From contig OU744451.1 in assembly GCA_916610825.1 (NCBI GenBank), positions 434,001 to 498,000 on the forward strand: DNA of 64,000 nucleotides, given 5' to 3'. Positions within the stretch are counted from its first letter, which is position 1; each line of letters begins with the position of its first letter. Of the stretch, positions 26,644 through 40,219 are shown in pieces. The DNA is from Haliclystus octoradiatus (Eukaryota; Cnidaria; Staurozoa; Stauromedusae; Haliclystidae). A model generated the notes under the pieces. It was not told the origin of the DNA. It saw nothing but the letters and a program-made list of their open reading frames with translations, and made no database searches. The translations under genes were made by a program, and so were the position numbers.

Positions 26644-29600
26644 CTGTAAAAGAAAGAAAATACTAATTCAGATTACATTAATTGTTGGTTCATTTCATAG
26701 GGCAATTTGACGTTCATGAACTGATGAACTTATTTTCACAGGGGATTCCCACAGGAGAAAGAAAATCTATGAAAGGGGAATCATCTCATCTCATTCATTT
26801 CAGTCAATTGTTCTTGAAATATTTATAAACTTTTCACATATTGGTTTTGCAAGTGGTTGATTGAAAAAAGCAGGATTGCTAAAAGGGGGTAAACGTGGCG
26901 ATTTCCCCAAGGCACAAACAATCAAGTTAGCAGAATCTGTAGTCTGATAAATTGTCCTGTATTGTATACTAACAGAAATGAGTATTTAATGATGATGGTT
27001 CCTGTGGAAACTGTTCATGAAAAATTCTGTGAAAATTGGACCATTTAACATTCGAGAACTGTTCTTAAATTGTTCATGAACAGTTCATGGAATTCCGTAA
27101 AATTCATGAACAGTTCATGGAATTCCATAAAATTCATGAACAGTTCATGGAATTCCGTAAAATTCATGAACTGCTCATGAACAGCCCAGAAGGTTTATGA
27201 ACAGTTCATATTTGAAAGTTTTTAATTTTGTTTTTGCAGTTTTTGATTCTAACAAAAACGAAGAAGTAACTAATAGCAATAATAACTATAAATAACTAAA
27301 ACATGTTGTATTAACACAGATGTGTATTAACTAAGCTTACATCATATAGTTCCAATTGCAGCTCAAACACATTGATCCCACCGTTGAATGCAATTTTAAG
27401 TGCAACCTAAATTTAAAAAGAGCGCATCTTTAATCAAATCGTTGAGAACCAGCAGATGGGAAATTTGTAAAACAAATAAACACCAAATTGATTGCCCCTG
27501 CGAAAAAGTTCATGAACGTTCATGAACTTTCATGAACTGAGTTCATGAACGTTCATGAACTAGTTCATCAACGTTAAATGGCACAGAGTTCATGAACGTT
27601 CATGAACTCAAGTTCATGAAAGTTCAACAAAGTTAATGAACTAGTTCATCAAAGTTCATGAACTAGTTCAGCAAAGTTCATGAATTAGTTCATCAAAGTT
27701 CATAAACTAGTTCATCAAAGTTCATGAACGTTCATGAACAAGTTCATCAAAGTTCATGAACAAGTTCATCAAAGTTCATGAAGCAGTTCATCAAAGTTCA
27801 TGAAATCAGTCCATCAAAGTTCATCAAAGTTCATGAACGTTCATGAACTGTATAGTAAATAACAGATTAAAACAAGAATAGGAAAAAGCAACTTTGAATG
27901 TGAACATTTAATTCACAAAAAATTGTAAAATGTGATATAGTAAGAGGAAATGAATACATTCAAACAAATAAAATATATGATATAGAAATGTAGGAATTAG
28001 TATAGCTTGTTAAAATATCAAAGATTGTTTGAAGCCGATTGATACTTTAAATATGTCTAAAGTCAAATCAATTCTGCTCATTGAAACCTAAAGCATATCA
28101 ACTTCTCAAAGTGTGCTGTCCTTGAATGTCTTTTGCTTTGAACGGATTTTTCCAGTTATGGAGCATGATTTAACTTTCTATTCTGTGTACATATCTCTCT
28201 AAGTCTTCAAATCATAATGTGAAGTCTTACCTTTTAAATGTATAGTTGTATGAGTATCTTACTATATTAAGGGTAAATTGGTTCTCTGTTGGGATATTCT
28301 TTTCTTGCCATGATTCATTTCAAAACTTATTTTATCATGTAATGATATTTGCACCTACTTTAAGAAGTGCTTTTAATAATAATGATAATTAATATTAATA
28401 TCAACCTTTGGATTGTATATGTTCAAGAGCTTGAAGTTGTGACATGTCCAGTGTTTGAATTGAAAATAGCAAGCAACACAAATAATTATACATTGAACTT
28501 CTTTATGTAGTTTTGTTGTGGGGGTAAATAAAAGTCTTGCAAAGCTTTGCATCTCTGATTTATCTTTTTGTGAATAATTAAAAGGAAATATAAAATCTGG
28601 CCTCACATTCTTTGCATGGTATTCAATGTATACACCAACACCAGATATGAGCAACCAAACAACCATGTGGGGAGTAGGTCTACTGTAGTAAATTCTGTTT
28701 GAGTTTTGAAAACCACAGTTTCATCTAATTAGTATTCCAAAATCAAGCTTTAGTTTCACTTGGAAATCATCTTTTCAATCCTGTTGAAGCCATATATTTT
28801 TATGTAAAACTTTGTAGAATATCTATCCATCAGCTAAATTCTTTATATTACTGAATTAAACTCATTTTTCATGATTGCTATCTTTCTCTGGCTCAAGTAA
28901 ACAAGCAGCAAAAGTAAGGAATGATATAATTACTAACTGACTTCATAAGCCAGTTTTCTTTTGAATAACAATAGCTAGTACCCAGGTCCAAGCACCTAGT
29001 CTACATATAGACAGCTTATCACCTTACTATCAGCATGAGATGACAGCATGAGCTCAGCATGAATTTATTAGCTTCTCACGTAGACACCCACTTAGCACTT
29101 CCTGTTTATGAGATTTGTCATCAAAAACTTACTTCTTCACACATTGGCTATTGATGCTTCAGTTTGTTTGTTTTGATATTTTAGCTCAGGTTATCAATTT
29201 ATTTAAATATACAGGATAATCAACACACAATTGCTCTCTATTGTGTGTATAATTAAAAATAAATTGAATTTTAATCAATTAAACTATTTATTCCATTAAA
29301 ATTTAAATAGCCTAGTCACAGCACAGGATGTTTTAGGATATATTCAACACAATGTTAACATTATAATAAAAGTACAATCAAACTAACACATTAATGCATC
29401 AGACATGAAACAACAAACTTGAACAAGAACATTATCATTTCTGATGGATAAAACTCAGAAAAAAGTTAGCTGTAGATTTTACAACTAATTAATTTATAGA
29501 CATTGTAATTAATTAACTTAAGTACATACATTGTCTTGACAAATGAAGACACATGTGTGTCTTCTGTCTTCTCCTAAACAATCTATCAGAAGGAGGGGGT

Positions 29601-32600
29601 CCTGGGAACCTGGTTCATTGAAGGCCAGCACAAAATCAGTAGGTTTTCAAATATAAGATTTACTTTTCAACATTATTATTCATAGGCTTCACATTCATTT
29701 TGTATAAATATTTTGAAAACCCCAAAAGTGGAAAGTTTCCTATCTTATCTGGAATTTCTGATTCCAGTAATGCAAACATTTTGTGACACCCTGCCCCTGA
29801 GGCATAGTCTATTTGTCATTAGTTGAGATCAATAATTTGCTGCTAGATATTATTGGCATTACTTATATACTGCCCTGATTACTAGGCAATAAGCTCCAAA
29901 ATTGTTGACATGGTACCAGAAATGCTGCCAATTAGACCTGCATTGATTTATGTTTTCCTGCTAAAATAGCCCTTACAATTGTGTGTTAATACAGTTTCAC
30001 ACTTACTGTATCTAGTTGAGCTTTATTATGTATTTTGATCAGAATGTTTTTATCATGAAGTTTCATAAGCTAGGATTTCTGTTTCATTAATTCAGAATTA
30101 ATTTCCATGAACTTCTACTACTGGTAGGGTTTACGAGAAATGACTGCAAAGAATGAACATTGATTGAAGTTTATGAACGTTCATGAACTTGGGATATAGT
30201 TCATGGACTTTGAATACTGGTTAATAAACTTGGAATGTGGTTGTTGAATGATGACTTTTAGTTCATCAAAGTTCATGAACCTTCATGAACGCTGTGGGTC
30301 CATGAACTATTTGTTTACAAACTGCTATGATTAGTTCATGAACATTCATGAACTTGAATAAAAGTTCAAGAACGTTCATGAACTTTCATGAACTTTGATG
30401 AATTTGGAAAACTAGTTCATGAACGTTCATGAACTTTTATGAACTTGGACAACTAGTTCATAAACTTTGAGTGTAGTTCATGAATTGTGACTTGAGTTCA
30501 TCAAAGTTCATGAACGTTCATGAACTGGAAGAGTTAGTGAACCATATTTTTATGAACTATTCCTTACACTTCATGAACTGTTCATCAAAGTTCATGAACT
30601 GTTCATCAAAGTTCATTAACGTTCATAAAAGTTCATGAACGTTCATGAACTTTCATGAACTTTCATGAACTTGTTTCGCAGGGGTGGGTTTAATAATAGA
30701 AAGAACACATATTTTATAACCTCGTTAACATCACTGCCATGGTCACAGTAAAGGTGCCCTACCAAAGGTGCCCACACTTCTCCAAGACCAGTAGATATAA
30801 ATGTTCCTTGCAGATTCCATGGCAGTTAGACCTCGATAGTTAATGCACAACGATGTGCCACTGCTACTCACAATGTAATTCCCTCAGGACCATTCCATCT
30901 GCCATCAAAATATGATAATCATTTGATGTTTTAGATAACGCCAATATGCTTGGTTGACCTTCAGAGCATTTGAACCACTGCCGGTCACATATGATCAGAT
31001 CTGAAGTCCGGTTGCTCTGCCATCTGAGCTAATCCTCCCTTTAATGCTATAGCCATCACATAAAAATTGATAACTTTTTGCAACTGATTTTGAGTTTGAC
31101 TTACATTTGTTCGATTGGCTTCAACATAAGATTTTTCTGGATCAGTGACTTTAGCGTAGATTGAGATGAAGACAAACGGGCCAGTCTGATACCAGTCATA
31201 CCTGGCAATACAAAACAACAACATTTCATTAATAAAAGTAAATTTGGACCAGGGACAGCACTTGTCAAAGACACATATTAATCTGGCATTGAAAACCATC
31301 TATATTGAGGTAAATGTATTTTATTATTTCCCACTTAAAACTGTTCATCAACGTTTCATGAACAGTTCTCCTAAACGATAAAATGATTTCTAGCAGTTTG
31401 ATTTGTTGATTAGACGTGCAAGAAATATAGATGAAGCCACACCCCAAAGTTACACTGGGGAAGCTAGAATAAACTCGCCGGCGGCTTAACATTAATGAAC
31501 TGTTCAAGAATTAAATTATGAGGTTTGTGACCCATTCATGAAAACATTAATTCGCTAATCACAATATGATGTCATTTAAATGGATCTCTCCGAACCAAAA
31601 CAGAACTGCTTACGTGGATTCACTGCTTAAATAAAAAGTGTTCTAGTATCATACACTATTTGTATCTCTACGTATACAGAATAATGTTTCATATGGTCAA
31701 ATAAATAAATAAATAAATACATTTCCCAGGGGTGATTATTAACATTAAAGGGGCAAATCTCCCCGGTATCCTTTGCTCATTTTATTATGATTTCTATTAT
31801 GAGAAATAAATGGTCCCTGCATGAAAGGTTTTGTCTGCTCTCTTATAAATAGATTTTGAATGAAATTTAGACATTATTTCTCACTGGCATTTTACTAGAC
31901 TGCATACCAGCCCCAAGGTTTTTTCTGGAACTATAGTTTCTGTGAAATAATGTGTGATTTTCAGCCCAACAAGTTCCCATGAGTTTGGGATATAACTTAT
32001 GCATTACGTCGTTTTATCATTAAGATCATTATTGCGGCTGATAACTTTGACATTTTTGACAAAGAGTTGTGATTTTATCACAATTGATGTTTTGTGATTG
32101 TGTGTGAATTGGGGTGTGAATAATTTACCAAAAAATTTATATAGGTGTTATTTTCGATAGGCTGAAGGTCACACATTGGTTCACAGACCCTATGGTTTTA
32201 GAAACAATCCTCAAGGCTGGTACACAGGCTAGGTAGGGTCATAGACACTTTGACGAGGTTATTCCTGCGTTCATTGATGTTGATAATTAATCAGTCACCT
32301 GCATGTTGCTTGCTTCTCGGCAACCTGTCATACGATACAAACGAACAATAGTTACAATTTACATCTAGCAACAGTGACAGTGGCAATAAGGAGACCAGCG
32401 TGGCATTGCCATATTTCCTCTTCAATCTCGGGAAACAAGTATCAATTTTAGATTGTATTTCTTCCCTTTAACATTCAATTGTCATTTAAACATTTTCAGC
32501 CAAAATCCGAGGTTATCACGTTGACTGATGACGAATTGAGGATCAATGCAATTAAGGGGCTTTCAGAAACATCCAGAAGTACACAAAACTATTTTACTAC

Positions 32601-35600
32601 ACAATATTCATTTTATCTTTGACATAATCTTGAAATATGCTGGACAAACAAAGACTTTACTATCTAATTTCCTTTGTCAATGGCAAACACATGAATTATC
32701 TGGAGAATTTGGGAGCAATTGGAAAAGCAGGAGATTGTCTTTTGAAAGCGGGGACTCCCAATGTAGTACAGTCATTTTAAGCCAATATAAGCCTTAACCT
32801 CACACAAATTGCAACAGAAGCATTTTTTAACAATTCTAGTGTCAAATTTTATGCTTAACAACATATCCAAAATGTTCCGAAATCGGAGTAGGCAAAATGC
32901 CTTAATTTTGCAATTTGATTTATGGCAATACCAGTAGAAACATGAAAGCGAGGCTGTCCAGTTTCAGTGCAATCATGTGATTTAATTTGAAGGAATACCA
33001 TCAGACATTATAGCCCTGCATCATTTAGCTCATAAAATGTGCTTAAAATTTTTTTACTGTCACTATGTATCAAATTATCAAAACGAGGCTATGTATGAAG
33101 ATTAAACAAATCGACATAGAAAAACTAGAAAAACATATACACAGTAAATGAAAAATATTATTCATTATATTTTAACATTCCACTAGCAGTATAGATCATG
33201 TAAATACTTAATTTATCTTATTTAGAAAATACAACCAGGTAATATACATTGTTCACAACGAACAATTTCAGGCAAATGCCTAGGAATGTTCATGGTCGCC
33301 ATTATTTTTGACAGAAATTGACTATTACGATTTGATGATAGGCCTGCAGAAAAACTGCAGAATAAGATATGCAATAGAAACGTCAAATTAAATTAAACTA
33401 AAGAACTAATACCTTCATTAATCATCGACAGGAAATCAATGCAACTTCGTATATAGACTACAGTTACCCACTCGTTTATGTTACTAATTTAACCATGGAA
33501 TGAAAATTGAACACAGGAACTTCATCTAAAGGTTATGCCCAAAATGTTAACTATATACTATACACATATACAATCGGACCTGTTATAACAGCCGTCCCAA
33601 TACAGCGACCACCTGTCTGAAGTGGTCACTCTTGCAATGTTCTGAAATAGTATTTTCTATTGAATCGAAGATTGATGAGCTCGGCTGCAGTTTTAGTGAG
33701 TTACTCTATTTCTAGTTCTTGGTTCGTCTGAGCAGATAAAGGAAACTTGTATAAAGCAAATAATTTGTGCCACTTTTGAAATTTGCAAATTTCCCCGACC
33801 ATTAGCTCTCCATTCATTTTAATCAATAACGGTTAACATATTTTCGAAACTTCGAATACAAGTGAGTAAAACTGTAGGGTTCACAATATGTGTTTGGCAG
33901 CTCTTCATAATATCCCTGCGAAAAACAGTTCAGGAGTTAATGAACAGTCCATGAACAGTTCATGAACGTTAAATGGTCCAAAGTTTTCATGGATTGTTTA
34001 TGTACTGTCCGTGAAGGTTCATGAGCTGTTTTTGAATAGTTCATGAATTGTTCTAAGCTTTTGAACTCCTGAACATTTTGCAGGGGATGTATCAAATCTG
34101 TTGTATAAAAATCTTCTGTGGAAAAATAGTTCATAAATGTTAAATGGCAAAGTTTCATGAACAATTTATAAGCAGTTCATGAACTGCTGAATTAATTTAT
34201 AAATTGTATAATTTATAATAAATGAAAACTCGGGAGCATTCAATAACAATGTTCATGAACTGTTCATGGACTATTCATACGAGTTCATTGACTATGGACC
34301 ATTTTCTCCATACGAGCTTCCTTTGTCTGCTCAGAGAAACCAAGGACTGAAAAAGAGGAAATCACCAAAACTACAGCCAAGCTCATCAATCTTTGATTTA
34401 ATAGAAAATACTATTTCAAGACATTGCAAGAGTGACCACTTTAGACAGGTGGTCGCTGTATAGAGATGGCTGTTATATGGCAGGTTTGATTGTATATGTG
34501 TATAGGATATAGTCAACATTTTGGGCATTACCTTTGGGTGAAGTTCCATGTTCAATTTTCATTCCATGGCTAAATTAGTAACATAAACGACTGGATAACT
34601 GTAGTCTATATACAAAGTTAATTGATTTCCTGTCAAGAAGTAAAAGGTATTAGTTCCTTAGTCTAATTTAATTTAACATTTCTATTGGATATCATTTTCT
34701 GCTGTTTTTCTTCAGGCCTATCATCAAATCGTAATGGTCAATTTCTGTCAAAAATAATTGCGACTATGATACCCATGCATTTGCCTAAAATTGTTCATTG
34801 TGAACAATGTATATTACCTAATTAAATTTTCTAAATAAGATAAATAAAGTATTTACATGATCTATACTGCTAGTGGAATGTTAGAATATAACGAATAACA
34901 TTTTTCACTTACTGTGTATATGTTTTTCTAGTTTTTCTATGTCGATTTGTTTAATCTTCATATATAGCCTCGTTTTGGTAATTTGATACATGGTGACAGT
35001 AAAGAAATTTTAAGCACATTATATGTGCTAAATGATGCAAGGCTACTATTCCTGATATTTTCCTCTCAAATTAAATCACATGATTACACTAAAAAAGGAC
35101 AGCCTCGCTTTCATGTTTCTACTGGGAATGCCATAAATCAAATTGCAAAATTAAGACATTTTGCCTACTCCGATTTCGGAACATTTTGGATATGTTGTTA
35201 AGCATAAAATTTGACCCTAGAATTGATGAAAAATGCTTCTGTTGCAATTTGTGTGAGGTCATTTTTTATAATGACTGTACTAATTGGACTGTACTGATTG
35301 GTTTTATTGTTCGCTGGCTGGTTGTACATTTTATTTGTCAAAGTTAGTTTTATTTGTTACTCTTTAAAGTTGTCCGTTAAACATTGTACATTCAAATTAT
35401 TTATTGTTCTCTGATTGGTTTTATTGTATTTGTCTCATTGTGGTGTTTGGTTTAATATTTTATTCATTGGTTTTATTGTTCGCTGGCTGGTTGTACATTT
35501 TATTTGTCAAAGTTAATTTTATTTGTTACTCTTTAAAATTGTCCGTTAAACATTGTACATTCAAATTATTTATTGTTCTCTGATTGGTTTTATTGTATTT

Positions 35601-38600
35601 GTCTCATTGTGGTGTTTGGTTTAATATTTTATTCATTGGTTTTATTGTTCGCTGGCTGGTTGTACATTTTATTTGTCAAAGTTAATTTTATTTGTTACTC
35701 TTTAAAGTTGTCCGTTAAACATTGTACATTCAAATTATTTATTGTTCTCTGATTGGTTTTATTGTATTTGTCTCATTGTGGTGTTTGGTTTAATATTTTA
35801 TTCATTGGTTTTATTGTTCGCTGGCTGGTTGTACATTTTATTTGTCAAAGTTAATTTTATTTGTTACTCTTTAAAGTTGTCCGTTAAACATTGTACATTC
35901 AAATTATTTATTGTTCTCTGATTGGTTTTATTGTATTTGTCTCATTGTGGTGTTTGGTTTAATATTTTATTCATTGGTTTTATTGTTCGCTGGCTGGTTG
36001 TACATTTTATTTGTCAAAGTTAATTTTATTTGTTACTCTTTAAAGTTGTCCGTTAAACATTGTACATTCAAATTATTTATTGTTCTCTGATTGGTTTTAT
36101 TGTATTTGTCTCATTGTGGTGTTTGGTTTAATATTTTATTCATTGGTTTTATTGTTCGCTGGCTGGTTGTACATTTTATTTGTCAAAGTTAATTTTATTT
36201 GTTACTCTTTAAAGTTGTCCGTTAAACATTGTACATTCAAATTATTTATTGTTCTCTGATTGGTTTTATTGTATTTGTCTCATTGTGGTGTTTGGTTTAA
36301 TATTTTATTCATTGGTTTTATTGTTCGCTGGCTGGTTGTACATTTTATTTGTCAAAGTTAATTTTATTTGTTACTCTTTAAAGTTGTCCGTTAAACATTG
36401 TACATTCAAATTATTTATTGTTCTCTGATTGGTTTTATTGTATTTGTCTCATTGTGGTGTTTGGTTTAATATTTTATTCATTGGTTTTATTGTTCGCTGG
36501 CTGGTTGTACATTTTATTTGTCAAAGTTAATTTTATTTGTTACTCTTTAAAGTTGTCCGTTAAACATTGTACATTCAAATTATTTATTGTTCTCTGATTG
36601 GTTTTATTGTATTTGTCTCATTGTGGTGTTTGGTTTAATATTTTATTCATTGGTTTTATTGTTCGCTGGCTGGTTGTACATTTTATTTGTCAAAGTTAAT
36701 TTTATTTGTTACTCTTTAAAGTTGTCCGTTAAACATTGTACATTCAAATTATTTATTGTTCTCTGATTGGTTTTATTGTATTTGTCTCATTGTGGTGTTT
36801 GGTTTAATATTTTATTCATTGGTTTTATTGTTCGCTGGCTGGTTTTCGTTGATACTTGACCTTCTGACCCTTTTATCATGTTTGTCAGTTATCTTATAAC
36901 ACTTATCGTATTACAAAGTCAATGTCGTCCATATGTCTGCAATTTATCAACACAAGCCACTGTTAATGCATCAAAAACTGGCTTCAACTTTCTGTATATA
37001 CAAAACAATAATTTTCTTTCATTATCTACTTCTTTATTTTTATTTAAACCTAATTTAGTTATAAAATATAAATACTGTAAATATTTAATTTTTTTGCTGC
37101 TAATTTTGCTTCTTGCTGGAGACATTGAAACTAACCCTGGTCCTGATGGTACTTCTGGATGTGTGGATGGTGGAGAGGTCTACACGGACACCAGTGGCTT
37201 GAAGATCTGCCATCTCAATTCTGGGCAAGGAGGAGTATTAACTCATTTTGATAGCATCATTAATTTCATCGCGGAGCGCTGCCCAGACGTCCTCTGTTTG
37301 ACAGAGACCTGGCTATCCCCTGAGATACCAGACAACCTCATATCTCTGGATGGCTACAGTTCTCCCATCAGGTATGATAACAGTGGTCAATTTGTCGGTA
37401 AACAAGGTGTTTTAATATATATAAAGTCAGGCTATTTATTCAAGGTTCCATCTTTATACAATAATTTTAATTTAATGAGCATCACAATAGAACTTCAAAT
37501 ACCACACACTCGAAACAATTTATTTATTACATGTATATATAGGCATCCACACGCACACATAGATTATTTAGACGAATTTTCAAATTTTATAGGTTATTTA
37601 GATCATAATGATAAGTCAAGTATAATTTTAGGTGATTTTAACATTAACACGCTTAATTCCAATTCATCAATGACACGCAAATTAACAGCGATTCTTACTG
37701 AAAATAATTTTAACCAACACATAACATCACCCACACGTATTACAAATACATCATCCACTTGTATAGATTTAGCGATTTCAAATTTACACGGTGATCTATT
37801 TGAAACCGGTGTCACCTTAGATATATTGGCAGATCACCAAATGAATTATTATATTTATAAAACCAACGCCAAAAAACCTGTACGTAATCATAAACTAACA
37901 CTAACCCGAAATTATAAAGATCTAGATGCAGCATCGCTTAATCTTGCCATACAACAAACCAATTGGGATTTTTTAAACTTTTTCACCACCGTCGATGATA
38001 CATATTATGCATGGCAAGCAGTATTCAATACCATTGTAAATGAGATTGCACCGCTTAAACAAATCAGAGTGAAATCAAAAAAGAAAAAAAGTTTTTTAGA
38101 TGACCATGCCAGAATGTTGAAAAATAAGCGCGATAATTACCATAAAATATTTATTAGAACAAATGATGCAATTTATTTCAATTTATTTAAAAAAACTAGG
38201 AATCAATTTACAAATTATTTTAGGCAATGCAAGAAAAATTATTATCATCAAAATATATTAGAAAACAAAGGAAATCCTAAACAAATGTGGAAATTTCTGA
38301 AAGAGATTTTACCAAATAAATTAAAAAATGTAAATATTAATACTCTTAACATAAATGATAAACCAATTACTGATAATATAACCATAGCAAATGAATTTAA
38401 CAATTATTTTTTAGATATTGCAAATAAATTAGCCTCGTCTATTCAGTCAACAAATTATAATCCAATGACTTTAACAACAAATTTTATAAATAATATAACA
38501 AATGTAGATATCTTAGCAAATCAATTTCAATTTCAGTCAATTTCAATTTTAGAAACAGAAAATTTAATATATAAACTACCAAATAAACGATCTGTAGGTA

Positions 38601-40187
38601 TCGATAACATAGAAACTAGGCTTTTAAAATTAACTGCACACAGCATTGCACCAGGCTTGACTAGAATATTCAATCTTTCTCTCAGGGATGGTGTCTTTCC
38701 TGAAGCTCTGAAAACAGCAAAGGTTATCCCTTTACACAAAGGGGATGCCATAACTGAGAGAACCAATTATCGTCCAATTTCAGTCCTTCCGATAATCTCC
38801 AAACTTTTAGAAAAAATTGCTCATACCCAGTTAAATTATTATTTATCAAAACATAATTTATTAACTAATTACCAATTTGGTTTTCGTAAAAACCATTCGA
38901 CAGACGGTAGTGTGTTAAATTTTTCTGAGTTTTGTTTCAATAATATTTTAAATAGAAATCTTATAGGTGTAATTAGTATTGATCTTAAAAAGGCATTTGA
39001 TACTGTAGACTTGTATATATTATTAGATAAATTAAAATTATACGGCAGTGATGTAAATAGCTTAAATTTTTTTAAATCTTATTTATTGAATAGAAAACAA
39101 ATTGTTAATATAAATAGTGTAAATTCAAATTTAGGTGTAATTAAATACGGAGTTCCTCAAGGGTCAATCCTTGGGCCGCTACTCTTTCTTATTTATATAA
39201 ATGATATTTGTAACTCTGTAAATAACTGTAAAATAAATCTATATGCAGATGATACGCTTTTGTATGTAGCCCGTAAAGATTTGAAAGACGTTGAAGAAAT
39301 TTTACAGTCAGATCTGATTGAAATACATGCCTGGCTGTGTGCAAATAAACTAACATTAAATATAAATAAAACTAACTGCATGGTAATAGGCTCCAGGCCA
39401 AAACTTAATAAACAAGAACACGTCGATTTAATAATAAAGCTGGATGACAAACCTGTCGAAAGAGTAGATCTTTTAAAATACCTAGGCATTTTAATAGACA
39501 ATACCCTATCTTTCGACAAACATGTCATAGCAATTAATAAGAAAATAAATAGAAGCTTGGGCGTTTTGAAATACGTGAGACGCTTCATACCGCAAGAAGC
39601 AGCTAGAACTATTTATAACACCATTGTTTTGCCACACTTTGACTACTGCGCTGTCGTATGGGGGAACTGTAAAACCGAACATCTAGATCGCCTCCAGAGA
39701 TTGCAAAACAGAGGAATGAGGACAGTGCTCCGTTGTAACTATCGCACTCGTGTCTCTGATATGCAAAGTCAACTAGGTTGGCTTTCTGTTAGAGACAGAA
39801 TAACATCGCATCAACTAATGTTCACTCATAAAATTAAATTCAAACTAGCTCCTCCTTTGCTTTCCGACTTTTTCCAACTGCCGTATTCCACCAGAACAAG
39901 ATCTCACGCCCACAATGACATTTACATCAAGTCGAGCCATCGTCATTCATTTCAAGACGCTGGTGCGCATAAGTGGAACGATCTACCGTCTGCAATGAAG
40001 GAAGTCCAAAGCAGGCCTACTTTCAAACGTCTCCTTGAGAAGCACTTACGTTCTTAGTATACTTTACACTTACCACTCTTTCCTGTTATTTATGCCTGTT
40101 TTTTTACTTAATGTTTGTTTTCCTGTCAACTTAGCTATGTATCAGTCCTTTGAAAAAAAGTTTGTATAACTTAAAGGTTCTGAATAA

Positions 40188-40219
<32 letters not shown>

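Larger units (their letters stand above)
35299..40219 (+). mobile_element. full-length CR1/L2-like LINE with 5' monomers and 2A-bearing ORF
   Basis: In order: nine 169-bp tandem monomers, a short leader, one intact 1059-codon ORF, a 130-bp 3' UTR and an (ATG)n tail at 40186-40219. It abuts the right end of the foldback element. No convincing target duplication was found. It lies in CHORDC1 intron 9, opposite in orientation to the gene. Confidence 0.9.

Noticed and set aside
30960..31032. Functional tRNA gene
   Set aside because: A and B boxes are present, but the acceptor and anticodon arms pair poorly, so it was called a SINE head.
32505..32600. Plus-strand exon-like stretch [16 protein letters not shown]
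   Set aside because: An acceptor-like TTTTCAG precedes it, but there is no donor, no partner exon and no recognised family.
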